Numbered from the stretch's first letter, positions 26,140 to 40,257 are shown. The stretch: 64,000 nucleotides of DNA from Callaeas wilsoni (GCA_013398955.1 VWPU01009582.1:1-64000); one strand, 5' to 3'. Notes: generated by a model not told the origin, from the sequence alone. Translations and numbers: made by a program.

Positions 26140-27134
26140 TGCAGAGATGATGACACTAGCCCCCTGTTTTTAAATGTGATAAAAGCAAACCCATCCAAAA
26201 CTGTGTTAGTGAGTAAAATTTATCCCCTGAGCACAATAAAATTGGTATCACAGAGCATACAGGCACAGAACAAAAAAAGAGAAAAAACTAGCTTCAGGAT
26301 TACCAAAGCATTTCTGTAAATTTGGGATGCCTTTCTCAGTTCATAAACAATTATTACATGTAAGCAGACCCAATGCCTGGAGAAAATGTGCAGTTTAACC
26401 TATTATTGATTATTTTTACAATCTTCAGAAGCAGCTGGATTGTATTTCAGGGCAGAAATGGAGAAGCTGAAAGTGCAGTGCATACCCTGGAGAGCTGCCA
26501 ATTCTACCTGTAAGGTAACAAGGGGTTGAGCCAAGCCCGATGGATCTGGGAGAGGCAAGTGGTCATAACCTGATACCCTGATCAGGGTAGCAGTGTGCAA
26601 ACAGTGTATGTTTGTTTTGAGGATGGGGGTTTTCAGGGTTGGTACAAGATAAGCTGCTGCAAGAGATTTCTTTAAGACAAGGATGAGGGTCTAGGACCTG
26701 AAGCAACTCAGAGAGATCTCTGAAGACTGATCCAGCTGTAGCTTGCTTTGACCTGGCAATGTCTGGGACTGTAGGAACTACAGCCAAATGTACCACCAAC
26801 CAGACCTGAAAGTGGTACAAGTGACTTCAGTGTATAAAACTAAAAATCACTTCTCAGGAAGACTTCTTACCAGAAGGCAATTATAAGTACTAAAATATTT
26901 TGAAAACCCCTCTTCCCCAATTTAGATACTCCCGTCTGTTATTGCCTGCCCTGCCTTGGAGAAGATAGTGACCATTGAAGGAGACGGTGACTGAAGGCAC
27001 AGAAATGTGTAGCTTGATCATATCCACTGCAACTATAAATGCAGAGAGCAATGAGACATCAGGGTTGGCCTAGTGCAGCTCTTGTGCTGTGGCAAGAGGA
27101 AATACACAGGGAAACCTGTGGCACATACACGTCA

Positions 27135-27730
27135 TCAGAGACATCAGAGTGGCCATACTGAGTCAGACTATTTGCCGATTTGACCCAGTATTGAGTCTCT
27201 GACCACAGCCATAGTGGACATGCAAGCAAGAATGCAAGAACAGGTTAGGTCTGTTTTCCCAGAATAATCTCCCAGCCTCTGAAGATTTGCGGCTCCTGAT
27301 CCAGAAGAGTTATTCTAGTATTTAGAAGCTATAGTGGATGTTTGTGAATTCACCCAGTTGGTTTTGGTCCAATGTGAATATTTTACCCTGTCTCTGTGAA
27401 GAACTGTTTCCTTTTGCCAGTTCTGCCCTAGCCACTCTCTGGTGTCACTGCATCCTGGTGGACATCAAACTCACTTGGGACAGCCAACAGTCACTCCCTA
27501 CCCACCTTTCTGTGATCAGTCTTTGGACATGTCCTTTCCTGGTCTGGAGAGTTCCGGTCTCTGTGGCTGCTCCTGGTGTAAAAGCCATTCCACAACTCTG
27601 ACTGTCCTGGTTAACCCATCCGTGAATCTCTTCCCATCCTCTTATTTTTGGGATGAGGATAGATGTACCCTTTGTGGAGCGACACTACATTTATGAAGTG
27701 CCAGCACTGTCTCTATTGCTGTGAGACCAG
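27135..27730 (-). mobile_element. Old CR1-like LINE remnant, reverse orientation
   Basis: The plus strand begins with GAGTGGCCATACTGAGTCAG, then ACCCAGTATTGAGTCTCTGA, AATAATCTCCCAGCCTCTGA and AGATTTGCGGCTCCTGA. It later has a CTGTGAAGAACTGTTTCCTT block, CTCTTCCCATCCTCTTA and a TTTGGGATGAGGATAGATGT block. The order and spacing follow a CR1-type element widespread in turtles, crocodilians and birds, read in reverse. Divergence is high and there are indels, so it is a fossil copy. The upper boundary is approximate. Confidence 0.65.
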
Positions 27731-28200
27731 TCTTTTATCCAATACCTGTCTTCTGAAGATGCCCACCACCTCTGCAGCTGAGAACCAGAGCGCAGCTGGG
27801 CTACAGGGCACTCGCCAGCCCCCATCAGGGATTTTGGATGAGGAGGACAGTTGTGCCACCCGTGCTCTTCCTGGTTCAGAGTTGATTGCAGGAGCAGATC
27901 CCTGGAAAACGGCAAGTTCGAGACAGGGAGAGAATTCAGAGAGGGAGGTGCTTGAAGGATAAACACTTCGGAGATCATCAGCCTTTTCCTCACAAGTTTA
28001 ATACTTGATGGCATAACAATAATCTTTTTTCTCCCAGCATGCCAGTCCTGTGAAATGAATGTCATCCTTTTCATGTTGCCCAGACTCACAACAATGAGCT
28101 TTGCTTTTGCAGGCTGCCCAGCCTAATTGCCATGCCACACTGGGAGCTAACAGCCAGTTTCATGGCTTTGCTGCACATCATCTCACCCAGCACTTTTCCA
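27731..28200. other. Non-coding stretch between old LINE pieces
   Basis: About 470 bases with no pattern that I can assign. It may be an insertion within, or a decayed part of, the neighbouring old CR1. Confidence 0.4.
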
Positions 28201-28480
28201 ACATTGTTACTTTCTAAACACCTCCAGCCTCATCAAACAGCTACATGTGTTTCTTCATTTCTTCTGGGTGAATTAGCTTGTGTTGTTCAGGTTGGATTTT
28301 ATTACTATATCCTCCAGATAAGGCTGCTGCCTCTATGATAGAGTCTTTGCCACCTACTATGAGATTAGCTGCAAATTTAATTTGAGAGCTATTCATCTCC
28401 TCTTGATACCTACCATTAAAAACAATAAAAGTAGAAATCACAACTGAGATTCCCAGAACCCTCTGGGTGCTTGTCCTTAT
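28200..28480 (-). mobile_element. Possible continuation of the old CR1 remnant
   Basis: A block including GATTAGCTGCAAATTTAATT, then ACCATTAAAAACAATAAAAG, AGTAGAAATCACAACTGAGA and TCCCAGAACCCTCTGGGTGC resembles a reverse-oriented upstream part of CR1 ORF2, where a GCAAATTT motif is followed by a phrase on an unfinished list and a CCCTGGGG-like block. The match is loose. It would fit an original element over 1 kb long interrupted at 27.7-28.2 kb. Confidence 0.28.
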
Positions 28481-31400
28481 TTCAGTATACAGTTGTTGAT
28501 TGTTCAGTTTTATCTATTTACGGTCCTTCAAGTAGTGTTTGGTATACAGAGCATCTCTCTGACATGCTATTAATCACCTTCTTTGAAATGACTGTAGAAA
28601 AGATATTGGGCCAGGAGCCAGCAGTTTGGGATCATGTTAACGGTTTGCTGTTGTATTTCAATCACTTGCACTGTGCAAAATAACCCAAGATGTCCCTCCC
28701 TCAGGGTATTAAGTAAAGATTGCAGCCCCTGTGATAAGGGAAGATTCTGAGAAGCATTAATCTGAAGGGAGCAATTCGGTGGGAAATAAAGGGCAAGAGC
28801 ATCGCCAAATGGCCTTTTCCTGCACAGGGATTGCATTTTTTGGGTGCATGCACTTTTTGGGAAGAACCCTTTTTCCCTTGCATTCTGTCATTGCTACGAA
28901 TATTGGGGTGCATTTGGGTGTTTTTCAACATCCAGGGCTTTCAGTTTATACAGATTTAGAAAATCCTTAATTAAACAACAGAAGGCATATTATCCTGTCT
29001 CCTTTCATCAGCTTGGTACCCATCAACTACAGCTGGCACAAACCAATTATCCCTGTGGCAACCACAGCTTTTGACAGCTCTTGACACAGACCATTTTCAA
29101 TTTGTAGGCACCCCGTGCTATTTTTATGCTTCTGCAGATGATGGATGGCTGCACTGTGCACCTCCTTCTCCTGGACTTATGGTGCTGTGGCAGTCAGGAG
29201 GGGGCTTTGGGACTGCCCTTCACCAACAGCAGCAGCCAATGCTGCCAGGGCAGTGGTCACAGTGCACTGAAGGATTTGGCTATCCTCGTCCTTGGGAAGC
29301 AGGGTGTTTCCATCAGGCTGACACTGACGCTCCAACTTTCTCACAGTGGCTGTCAGTCCCTGCAGCCCAGCACTGCCAGGGTCAGCGATTGTACCCTGAG
29401 ATAAGCCTGTGTGATGGAACTGCCCTCCTGTGACACACATCCCACCGTGCAGGCTCTGGGATATTGTCTCAGACTGCCTACAAAGCGCTGTGGTCACCTG
29501 TCGGCTGTGGAGCAGTGTGCAAGGTGACGGACACCTGTCGCAATGTTTGAGAGGAAGGGAAAAAAAACAAACCGTGAGGTCTTTCAAGTCAGCAACGTCA
29601 GTTCACAGCTAATTAGAAGGCAGGAGTCTCTTTCCAGGCTAGTGACCAGACTGGCTCTGCTTCGTGGCTGCTGTGCAGCTGACAAGAAGCCATAGATGAC
29701 TGGGAGCTCAGGCTCTGGGCTGGGTGTCATCACCCCACTCAATGGCAAAGCCGGCCAGCAGTTCAGCAGTCACTTCCGTGGAAAGATTGTCTCCCAGCTC
29801 AAAGGGAGATTTAGCATTTCTCTTAGTTTGATCCATTTATCCTTCTCCAAGAGCCTGAGCCAAAAGTTATTGACTTAAATGGGCTTTGCATTGGATTTCC
29901 AATTTGCTGCAATGAGGCACGTATGAAATTGTCCCAAATATCCTCATTTATAAGAATGTTAGTTATGTTCCCTCTGTGCTTAGTTCCAACAGAAATACGA
30001 AGCATGTAGTAGGAGATAGTTACTGCCTTAAGGACAAAAAAATTGTATTTTTCTTTGCAACATCTCCCCATGGATTTTTAGTCCAAATCTCTTCTCATGG
30101 AAATCAATGAGCATTTTGGAAGTGAGATCAAGGAGGATCCAGAGCAGAGTCCATCAACAATTTTTTTTTTACCTCAAAGAGCTACCAGCTGGGCTGCAAA
30201 CCTGGGTTAAGTTCACATACTTTTCTCTCTTCTTTCAACAGAACACCATGTTGGCACATTTTCTGGATAAATCTGCAATATACAGACTTTTAAAGAATCA
30301 ATATAGAGATTGTCAAAGAGTCAAGAGTCGTGATTTCCCACACACAAAGAGGATGGTTGGCTTGTTTCAGGTTTTTTTTTTTTTTTTTAATGAAAAGCAG
30401 AATACCAAGTAAGAGTCTGAAGAGTAGGAAGAGAACAATTGTATTACCAAATGCAGACCATTCCTAAATTCTTGGCATTTACCTTTAAAAGGAAATCTCT
30501 AAGAGCTCGAAGTTGACATTTTATATATTGCATTTGTAGGTATTTTCTAAAAAAAACATTTAGGGAGATTTTTCCTAAAGTACCTCCACAGGTAATTAAC
30601 TGGACTGACCTTTCAAAAATTGTGTCTTCAGTAGAAAGAAAACACTTTCTAGAGTTCTATATTAAAATTGTATGGATTTTTGTGAAGTTGGACGACACCA
30701 TCAAATGTTTGGATACCTCTTTAATACACTGGTAATTTAGGCTCTATAATTTTAGCCACTGGAGGGCTCCCCAATTTTTTAATTAATTTAGTAGGACATC
30801 TAGTATGAAAGAATGGAGGAAGAATACAAAGAAAAGTGGTCCTAGTCATCAATATCTTCTCCACAAATACTAAACTTCATGTGAATTACAGGTATTCCTT
30901 GGCACAATAACTCAACCAAAATACTGTGAGAAAATAATTTTAGTATTTTTGGTAGAAAAAATAGTCCACTATGAGTTGACCTACCAGCAAGACTATGTGT
31001 AATTTTTTAGTAGGATATGCATAAAAAATAAAGTTCCAGGACTTGGTACCATTACACAATCAGGTAAATTCCCACAAAGTTTACTCTAACATATCAATAC
31101 TTTAATATATCAGTTTTTCATCTGGGTGATTAATTATCATTGCAGCTTCCCCATGCTCCCAGCCTGCCAGCTCATGTCTATACTGCCACTTGACTGATAC
31201 CCTTTCCAGAGGCAGCTGCTCAGAGAAACTGCCTTGGGTTTGATTTTTTTTTTTAATAATTATCTACACAGACATTTCTGTACTGAAGATGGTTGCTCAT
31301 GGCTGGAGCAGGTGGCAGCACAGGACAGAGTCTACCCCTGCATCCTGCTCTAGCTGTTGCACTCCGAGCACTGAGCTAACCATTTTCCAAGATCTGAGCT

Positions 31401-34249
31401 CTGGCTGCATAACCGTATCCATGCCTGCTCTTGTCAGAGACCTGGTGGTGTTCTTGCCACAGCTCACTGCGCTTGTGTCCCCTGCAGAAGGAGAGGCCAA
31501 CACCCCCAGCCATGAAACATTTGCTGGTGGGTACAGGAAGACAGATCATGGGCAGGCCTGTTCCACCGGCACCCACTTTGTCAGGGCTAGGCTTGAGCAG
31601 TTTTTGTAGATAGTGTTGCAAACCTCTCTATGCTGCTGACCTGCCAGCTGCCATCCTGATCGGACACAGGCCCAGGGATCTGGTGTGGTTCGGTTGATGC
31701 AGCTACGCAGTGGCTGGTACGTACTGCAGAAAGCAATGGGAATGGAAAAAAAGCTGAACTATGTGACTCAGGCTTGCAAATCAAGTCACAGAGAATGCAA
31801 GTGCTCATCATTATGGATGCGTTTGATGCACCCTTAGGAAAGAGGAATGAGCAGCACCAATTGTTCCCTCAACTCTTGTCTTTCATACTGCCTTTGTGCA
31901 AGGCAAAAGCACCCATACCTCAGCATGGTGAGCAGTAGTTGTAGACTCCTTAGCAGAAAGGCATATTTGCTGCTAATAAACTCTTAACCCAGATGAAGGG
32001 CTGGTAAAATATTTAAATATCCAACATTCCTTTGCTCTTCAGCTTCCCAGCTGGCACAAATCACTGCCATGGTCTGGAACCTGATGAAACATGTTTCATA
32101 GGTACAAAGAGGCTAATTTATAAAGCAGGATTAAACCTTCTGCAAGACCAGGCTGGTTGGAATTTCTCTTTCCCCTTTTCATGCTGTAAGGCTTTCAAAC
32201 ATTTTTCCACACAGTGCTTTTCACTAACTTATCTTACAGCCTTTTGAGGCCACATATTTTAATTCAGAAAACTGAGGGCTGAAAATTCCTATTTATCCAC
32301 AAGGCAAGTTCTATTTTGCCCTTGGCCCTGTGAACAACTTTGCAGTAACCCTTCAGCATACTTCGAGCTTGACCCGTAGAAGGACTGACAAAGTTACGGC
32401 AAGTCTTGGGACCGAAAGAGATGATGAGCAAATGTGGAGAATCATGTCGAATGTAGTGCAGACACCCAGAGGTGGTGCAAATGAATTTGGCTTGGGACAT
32501 GGCAGGTAAGCAGAAACAAGGGGAGCACATGACAGCCTTGGCCTCATGTAATGCAGGTGCACATACCATGGTGATGAAGGCCACATTTCAATTACAAGTG
32601 GTGTGGAACAGCATTTCTTTTTGTGTTAAAAGTGGGCTGCCTTATCATTTCAAGGAGCACCCCTCAGCACTCTGAGAAATGGGACAGAGAGAGAAGTTCC
32701 TGTACTTGTCCCCTTGTGGCTTTGCTGTTTGACCTCCCTCTCTTCTCCGCTTCAAGCTGCCAGAAGCCAACCTAGCTGGTACTGAAACACCAACATCACA
32801 CAGAAATGCCTTAAACAAAAGCCATTGCTTCTTTGCTGCAAGCAAGTCTGAGTCTTCTGTGGCATTTTGAAGAAAGATGCCCTCCAAAGTTTGCCTTGGA
32901 AGCAGACCCAGTTGGCAGCAAATAAATGATATCAAAGGAATGCTGTGGTCTGAAAGGTGGACTTTTCACCTCATCCAGAATCAGCTAGTTACCCAGCTCA
33001 CCCCAGTGTCCTGGGACAAGATCCATGCCCTACTGCATTTCTTGTTCAAGTCATCACCATAGCAGAACTGCAAACATGCACACAGAGGTAAGCGTCTTCC
33101 GGACATATGCATTGATCATTTTCTAGGTAAATTAATTTAAACAACAACTTGGCATTAGACCTATCATGGAACTTTAAAATCATTAAGTGTTCAATTATTT
33201 CCTAAGAAAGCTTTGAAGTGGTGCTGTTAAATTCAGCTTTCCAGCTGCTATCAGTGAGCTGCAGAATATGCCATTTGCATACTCCTGGCTTGGATGCTGG
33301 CAGCTTTCCTGTCTATTATTTTATTTGGTCTAGGTGCAGATTGTGGCAATGATGTAAAGGTTTGTCAAAGTGTTTTTTACTATTTGGTTTTAAATTTACA
33401 TTACAAACGCCTCTTAAAGAAGATCCAGTTAATCTCTGCTTGGCCTGTTGCCTGGGAAATTTTCTGTGTGGTGTTTAATATTAAATATAGCTCTTGAAGA
33501 TTTCTTTATTTTCTGAAGTATTTATAATTATTTCTGTTTTCATCACAGTTTGAAATTTGTTATTTCATGAGTACACAGGTAAGAATGAGGCTCTTCCTGT
33601 GCTTCATGCAAAAATCACCATTATTTTGTTAATCACTGAAAAGATACTGCTAATACAATAGCCTGCAGAAGATGAGAAAGCGAGAACTGAAAGGTTTCTG
33701 TAAGAATGCCTAAAGAAATGGCAGAAACATGATACAGCTTTCAAACACAGACAAGGCTTCATTCTTTCTGTCTTGTTTGATAAAAAGTGAACCATATAGT
33801 GAATGCTGTAGCTTCATGTTACTCCTGTCAAATCTTTAGTAAGTGGGTGTCCAGGGAATTAGATCATAAGCAGAGGGAATATTCCTCTCATTTGAAGGGT
33901 TTCTCATTGTATTTATTAATTTAACCGTTGATATTAAGAAGGCAAAATATGCTATTTTCAAAGAGATTCAATGAAGTGAAATCTGCCTGACCCCTTTACA
34001 GGCTATTCTGAGAGACACTTATCCTGTGTATCAATGGAACTACCCAGAGAGAATACATGTAATATAATTATTCATAAAAGAGAGCTAAATCACCAAGCAC
34101 TTACACATCACTTAGGCTGAAAATATCTTCAATTAAGGTAGGAATGAAGTAATATCACATTTTATGCAAGTTCCCATCAATAAGCCTGACACATGTCAGC
34201 TCTCATTTAATAACATATTTTACTTCTAATAATTCTCCTTTTTTTCCAG
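28481..34249. other. Non-coding stretch, nothing recognised
   Basis: About 5.8 kb. The part at about 29,070-29,600 and the part at 31,280-31,620 are more GC-rich and hold frames of 100-136 codons on both strands, without a recognisable domain. T or A tracts occur near 30,160, 30,371 and 31,245. No RNA gene or repeat family was identified. Confidence 0.5.
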
Positions 34250-34298
34250 GTGCAAAAAATGTCGAAGAAGGCTCAACTGTTCACAGAAATGAAATGTG
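34250..34298 (+). other. Candidate micro-exon or alternative exon, 49 bp
   Basis: A good acceptor precedes the segment: a TTCTAAT branch-point-like motif around 34,224-34,230, then a CTCCTTTTTTTCCAG tract ending at 34,249. A possible donor, GTG|GTAATA, follows at 34,299. Inside is an ATG at 34,259 with a short frame beginning MSKKAQLFTEMKCG that would stop 18 codons later if not spliced. The acceptor side is among the best-looking in the window, but the donor is mediocre and no protein family is recognised. It could be an untranslated exon or chance. Confidence 0.2.
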
Positions 34299-35502
34299 GT
34301 AATAGGAGGAATTAAGGTTTCATGTTTCAGGGCACAAAATAATCCCCTCTGAGGAGGCTAAGATGCATTTTCCTATTTGGAAAGGAGCACCAGCATCACT
34401 GGGTTGCCTCATCACTGAACTCAGGAAATGGCAGAAGTGGGAGCAGAGGTTATAACCAGTTTGACAAGTCCTGTGGTTCATATACCTCCGTTTCTGTCCT
34501 CAAAATGTTTGGGAGGTCCTTTCTGCTTGAGCCAGTGCTAATTACCTCATGTAAGTAAACAGAAAGGGCCATGTGGTTCTGGCACACAAGTGTTTCCAAA
34601 GCATTAGGCTTTCTCAAATTAAGTGAACAAAATGCACCTTCATCCTGAGTAGCAAGTGGGAAGGGAGACAAGTGGAAAAAAAAGGGTGTAGGAGATGGGT
34701 TAGGTCTGGGGAGTCATCCTGAGTGGTGGGCCCTGGGCAGCCAGAACAGTGTTTCCTGCCCAGACAACACTGCAGCTGGTGAGCTGGAGAGACGAGGCTC
34801 TTTGCTCCCCGTTACACATCCTAAATCCTGCTCTGCATAGATTGCAGGGATGCACTGCACATAAATCCACCCCTTAGCACCTGGATCTTGGTGTCTGCAG
34901 CATGGAGAGAAACCAGGCTGGGAAGGGAACCAAGAACACATAGAAGCCGTTCCCACGGGGAGCCTCACTTAATCCAACCCCACACAAGCACGCTCAGTCA
35001 GGAAACAGAAGGGCTGCAGCTCCTGCCAGGCAGCTCTAACAGCAGTGTAATCAGAGGGAAAAAGCAAATCCATCCTGCAGCAGTTCTTGAAAAGAAGCTA
35101 CCAGGCTGCAAGAGCAGCAATGTAGGCAGCAGCAGTTAGAAACATGAATTTCCATGTCAGCACCTCATGCTTCTCTCCCTCCATTATTTTCCTTAGTGAA
35201 AGGATTGCAAACTGGGATTTGGCTCTTTAGGTGTGCAGTGCCATTTTGGGCACGCTCAGGTTGCAGAGGAGTTTGCACAGCACTGGCAGGTCCCTGGGTC
35301 AGCCACTGGAGGCCAGGTGGGAGAGCACAGAACATCTCAAACAGCATCCCAGCCCCATGTTAGGCAACGAACTCAAGGTAAACCGGGAGAAATCCCAACA
35401 GACACATGGATCTAAAATTAAAGGGATGAAGGGCAAAAATGCAATGAATTATTGTCAACACTGCTCTAAATTTAGTTTCTATAAACACAGAAATAAAAAT
35501 GA
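34299..35502. other. Non-coding stretch, nothing recognised
   Basis: About 1.2 kb, slightly richer in GC from 34,700 to 35,350. No repeat or exon is supported. Confidence 0.5.
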
Positions 35503-35600
35503 ATTTGTATATATTTGTATATATATATTTGTATAAAATATATATTTATATTTGTATGAATAAATATAAATTTCTATATTTAAAGAAAGAAAAATAAAAT
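35503..35600. repeat. AT-rich simple repeat (ATATTTGTAT-like units)
   Basis: Imperfect repeats of ATATTTGTAT and TATAAATAT make a stretch of nearly pure A/T with scattered G and C. It is a low-complexity block with self-complementary pieces, and no function can be assigned. Confidence 0.85.
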
Positions 35601-38600
35601 GTACTTTTGTAGTGTACTATTATCCATTGTGAGACACTTTAAATCAATTGAATGGGAAATGCAATGAATTCTGCATAGCAAACACATTTGCTGAGATGTT
35701 TTCTGGCGCACCTCACTACTGCTGCCCTTCCATCAGAGACCCAGACTTTGTAAGCTGTGTGGCAGGAATGATTTTGTTGGGTTTTTGGGCCATTTTTATG
35801 TATTGGGATATGCCAGCCCTATGTACAGCCTGACCTCATTCATCTCACAGAAACAAAGTTACTTTTTAGTGCCAGTGACAGTGCTGTCAAATTTCTTATG
35901 ATTTTAAGGTATGGGCAGAGTGGGAGTAGAACCTGAGCTTTTCTTGCTGTATTGCTTAAACTTATTCATATTGATATACTTTCATCTGTAGCTTACTGGT
36001 ATTTCATAACAGACCGGTTCTTCCCGTGCTCATTAAAGAGAAAATATGGAAGCGAGAGGGACCAAGGAAGCTGCAAATTAATGCTGATGAAAACTGAAGC
36101 AGACAGAGGGTATTTCAATAAGTCTTTCCTATCTCTCCCAAGATGTGCTTCAACAGAGAAATAATCTGACCCTCCAAACAGCAATCTAACAAGTGCAGGA
36201 TTCCTTTCTGACTATAAACTACACAGAAAGCCCCGAGTGTAACTCTTGCTATACAGCCTTTAGGAATGTGACGATTTCTTAAGTAGACACTGTTCACAAC
36301 AAGTCAAAAAATTGAGGCAGAAGAGAATCTCACTGAATGATTTATGGGAATTTACATTACATTTCATATGGCATAGCCGTAAATGAAACTAACCACAAAT
36401 GTAAAGAAAGAGCAAGGTCTTTATCATGTTGAAATAAATTGCTCACACATGACTCGTGAGGAAATTATTAAGTACCAAGTAAACATTTCCTAAAAATTCT
36501 GGGTAGTGCAAAATTTGAATTTTCTTATTTCCTGGTTCCAATTTAGAAGGATTTTTCCCCTTGTATAAAATGGCAGGATTGTCCTTGTAAAAGACATTCA
36601 GGTTCTCAGCAAACTCGGCTGTTGCATTGTTCACCTCTAGTTCCATACTCCCAAGCTAGATGAATATTGCTGTGCCTATTAACTCTGCTCTCAGTGGCAT
36701 GAGCTGGTTTACTTCAGCTGTTCAGAAGCCACTTAGGAAGTGTGAGTTTTGTCTGAGCACAGGCCGTGGCTTTCTTCTGTCATTCATTACATCACATCTT
36801 TACGGTGGGCAGAAGCATCGATTTTAGTGTTATCCTTCTTGAATGACATTAGAAAACTTTATGATCTGCAAGCATGAACTTATCTCTGCTCAGCCTCTGG
36901 ATACAGCTATAATGAATATACCTGTATTTATTGACCTGTAACTGGCTTTAAGAGACCCCTAGATAACCCCTCTCAGCTGTCCTCCATTGTTGTTCTCAGT
37001 TATATCCGCCTGGTTAGGAACAAATGATCCTGATTTCTCTGGAGATTTGGGATCTGGTAAATGAAGCATGAATGTGATTTTGCACTAAATGAGTCTATAA
37101 AAGTAGAGATTTAATGCATGACATTTGTTTGTACCTTAAAAACATCCTAAACCTTTGCACAGATAACACGGCCAAGGCCCACAGGGATTGAGGCCTGCGT
37201 GTTGCAACAGGCAACTCTAGGGAGCCAAGGGCGCAGAAACGGGGCTGCTGGAAGGCCAGCAGGGAATTCTTGGAGAGAAGCATGAGGGCACACATCGCAT
37301 TCCAAATGCCACCGAGCTGCTGCCAGCATTCCCGTGAGCTGATCGGCGCAGGCAGAGGGTGCGTGCCCAGGGCCTCTGGACCTCTATGGGCAGGGCACAG
37401 CAACTGCTGCCCCTCCCATCAGTTTGCCAGGGACCGCTGGGCAATGTGTACAGACTCTCCAAACGCTGCTTGGAGTCTGTGACTGAACACGTGTGGGACA
37501 GTTCAGGCAAGCAGTAACACTGTGGAGCTGCAAACAAAATGAAAAGTGAGTTATGCCACATGAAATTTCACGCCAAATGCAATCACATTTAATGTGGGGA
37601 CAACCATAGCTGCAGTCCTGGTTCCTGTATGGATGGCCCTGCTGTGTTCACTAACGGTTTGGAGAGCCATCCAGCTGGAACAGGGAATGCTGGGCTTACT
37701 ATGGGATGGGGAGGCAGCCGTGCATCAGAAGACACTGAGGAGGAGCATAAACGCACTGAGGAAAAGGGGATTGCAGGAACCCACAGGACATTTTTCATGT
37801 TTGTGAAGGATTGGTGCCACGCTCCACCACCATGCACCAGTGAGTTCTTAAGCAACCCGGGCAGAGAAAAATCTTCCAATTCTGCCAGCAGCAGATAAAA
37901 TAGAATGGGTAAAATGGTTTTCCTGGGGCTCACTTCCCCGCTCTTGCCACATTGCTGCCCTGGCAGGGATGAGGAACATCTCCTGAAGAAGCAACCGTGT
38001 GGTTAAAGGGTTTCAGCCTGGCCTTCCATAACAAGACCTTATGGTTGGCTGGGAGGTAATAACAGCTGCAGTTTTAATGTGGTGCTGCATAGATGAACGG
38101 GACACTAGAGAAGAGTACAGAAGGTGCTGGCAGAGAGTGGTGAAGGCAGCAGCACTTCTGCTTCTGCATTACTAGGCCGAGGTGAAGGCTCTTGCTTGGG
38201 ACATGTTGGAAGGCACTGGCATTTCCCAACCCCTAAGATATGAGCTGGTATTTACCCCTTCAGAGTAGGCTGACCTCTTGGTATTTCAAAAAAAATACAG
38301 GAATGATGGGGTATCAGGTACAACTCTGGACAGAGGAAGGAGACACAGACATGGAAATCAAGTTCCCAAGGAAAGCTCCTGGTTGGAGATTAGTTGCACA
38401 TCCCTCCTGGTTTCCTAACTGCAGCTGAAAGTTCTAAGATTTATTTCTGTGGAAAATACTGATGTCCTTCTTGGGAGCTCCCCATCCACAGTGGATGCCT
38501 TGGCTCCAGTGTAAACCTTGGCAGTTCAGTGCCAAGGGAGTCAACTCTCGGGGTGTACAGGTGGTGGTTTCTCTGATCTGGGGCTCAAATGGCCAAAAGC

Positions 38601-40257
38601 TAAAAAAATGGGGAACATGTGACTCAGAGTTTAAAACTACTGTGGTTCTGTGGGGTAAACATTCTTTTTAATGTAGAGGGTATATTTTCATGGGCAGTGC
38701 ACATTCTAAGAAGTTCCCATATGAGTTCATTTACCACAAGTCATTACTTTGTTCTGATGAAACATATTATACAAACACAGCATATAGTGTGAGAGGGCAA
38801 TCATGTAACTGGCTTCACGACAAAGGAAAGAAGTAATAGGAACACCAAAACAACTCTTTCAAAGTCTCATAAAGCAAACTAGATTGAAAATCGTTACTGA
38901 TAATACCAATGTAATTCCAGTTTAACTCCATTACACTGAGAAATTCCCAATAAATGACAATAAAGTGCTTGCTGCAAGCCAGAAAGCTTAGACAACAACA
39001 GATTTTGTCAGCTTTTCTTGCTTTATCTATATATAATACTGCTCAGCTTCTAAATGGAAGCAAGGTGTGAAGCTGATTTTGCTTTGTTCCAAACAATAGT
39101 ATCTCCCGTTGGTGTGGCATGATTGCCAGGTATTTTTTCCTAAATGCACACAGTCAGTTCCTTCTACCTTTACATTTAAAGGTGTTATGGGTAAAGACAA
39201 TGTCCCATAAAATTGTATTGTAGAATCCGTGACTACATTTAAGTTCACACATTCCCTGGATAACAGTGGAATATATTTACTTGAGGTTCAGTAGTCAGCA
39301 GCATTTTTCACTCATTGCCTGTTGGCAGATTTGTTTGCAGTGTACCACAGACTGTGCATGAATGCCTGTTTTACATTTTCTGAGAGGCTATGTATTTATT
39401 TTAGCACACCTGTACACCCTGTCAAGCACCCAGATTCAGCTGGAAATTTCTTTCTCATCAATGGGTTTTTCTTTGTTTCTGTTTTTTAATAATACTTCAG
39501 AAAAATCCACAAGAGCACAGCAGTATAAAATGGGCATATATAAGCACATGTATCTAGTCAAGATTAGAAAGCAAGTTCCCAAAAGCATTCAGAATGGAAC
39601 AAAGAGACAAGGCTACCCTTGAATCAAATTGCAGCTCCTTTCAGGAGTGTTAGCAAATACTTTCCTGAAATATTAATATTTTCCCCTTTTCCAGGACGAG
39701 TTAAAAATGTTTAGTTCTGCTCTGAAAATTGCCTGATATTCCATCTAATTTATCCAAATTTAATCTCTCCATCACAGATGTCACGTGTTTGCTTCAGGGA
39801 AAAAAAAAAAAAAGCAAGTTGTGCATAGCAGAATTCTGTACTTGGAAAGGCTGATCTTGTGTGTGTGTGTGCAGACCTGCACATATGCATGTGTGTAGGG
39901 AAGGGGACATGGCCAGGAAGGCAACCGAATAATCAAGCAGCTGGGGAAATAGGTCTGACTGTGCTTAGTCAGACATTTGCCATTTCCCATCGCCTTCCCC
40001 ACTGCCACCGGAGCCCCCGGGGACTCGTCAGAGCAGTTCTCCCACATTGCTGGGGGCAAAGCTGATCTACCACACACTGCCAGGAAACCTCGCCTCCAGG
40101 CTGGGGGAGTGTCAGAACCTGTGATGGGAAGCCCACAGTGAACCTAGTAACTCAGACCAAGGGTTCAAGGCAGGATGTAAAGAGAAACTGGTTATGAAAT
40201 CCAAGTCTCAATTTGGCAGTGAGTGTGAGTGCCATAACCTAACACTGGTCAAAAACT
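35601..40257. other. Non-coding stretch, nothing recognised
   Basis: About 4.7 kb. A GC-richer block lies at 37,150-37,480. A short (GT)n run sits at about 39,858-39,871 and a 15-base A tract near 39,800. No supported exon or interspersed repeat. Confidence 0.5.

Noticed and set aside
29071..29587. Overlapping 120-136-codon frames on both strands
   Set aside because: GC-richer DNA with few stops on both strands, and no domain or exon boundary support.
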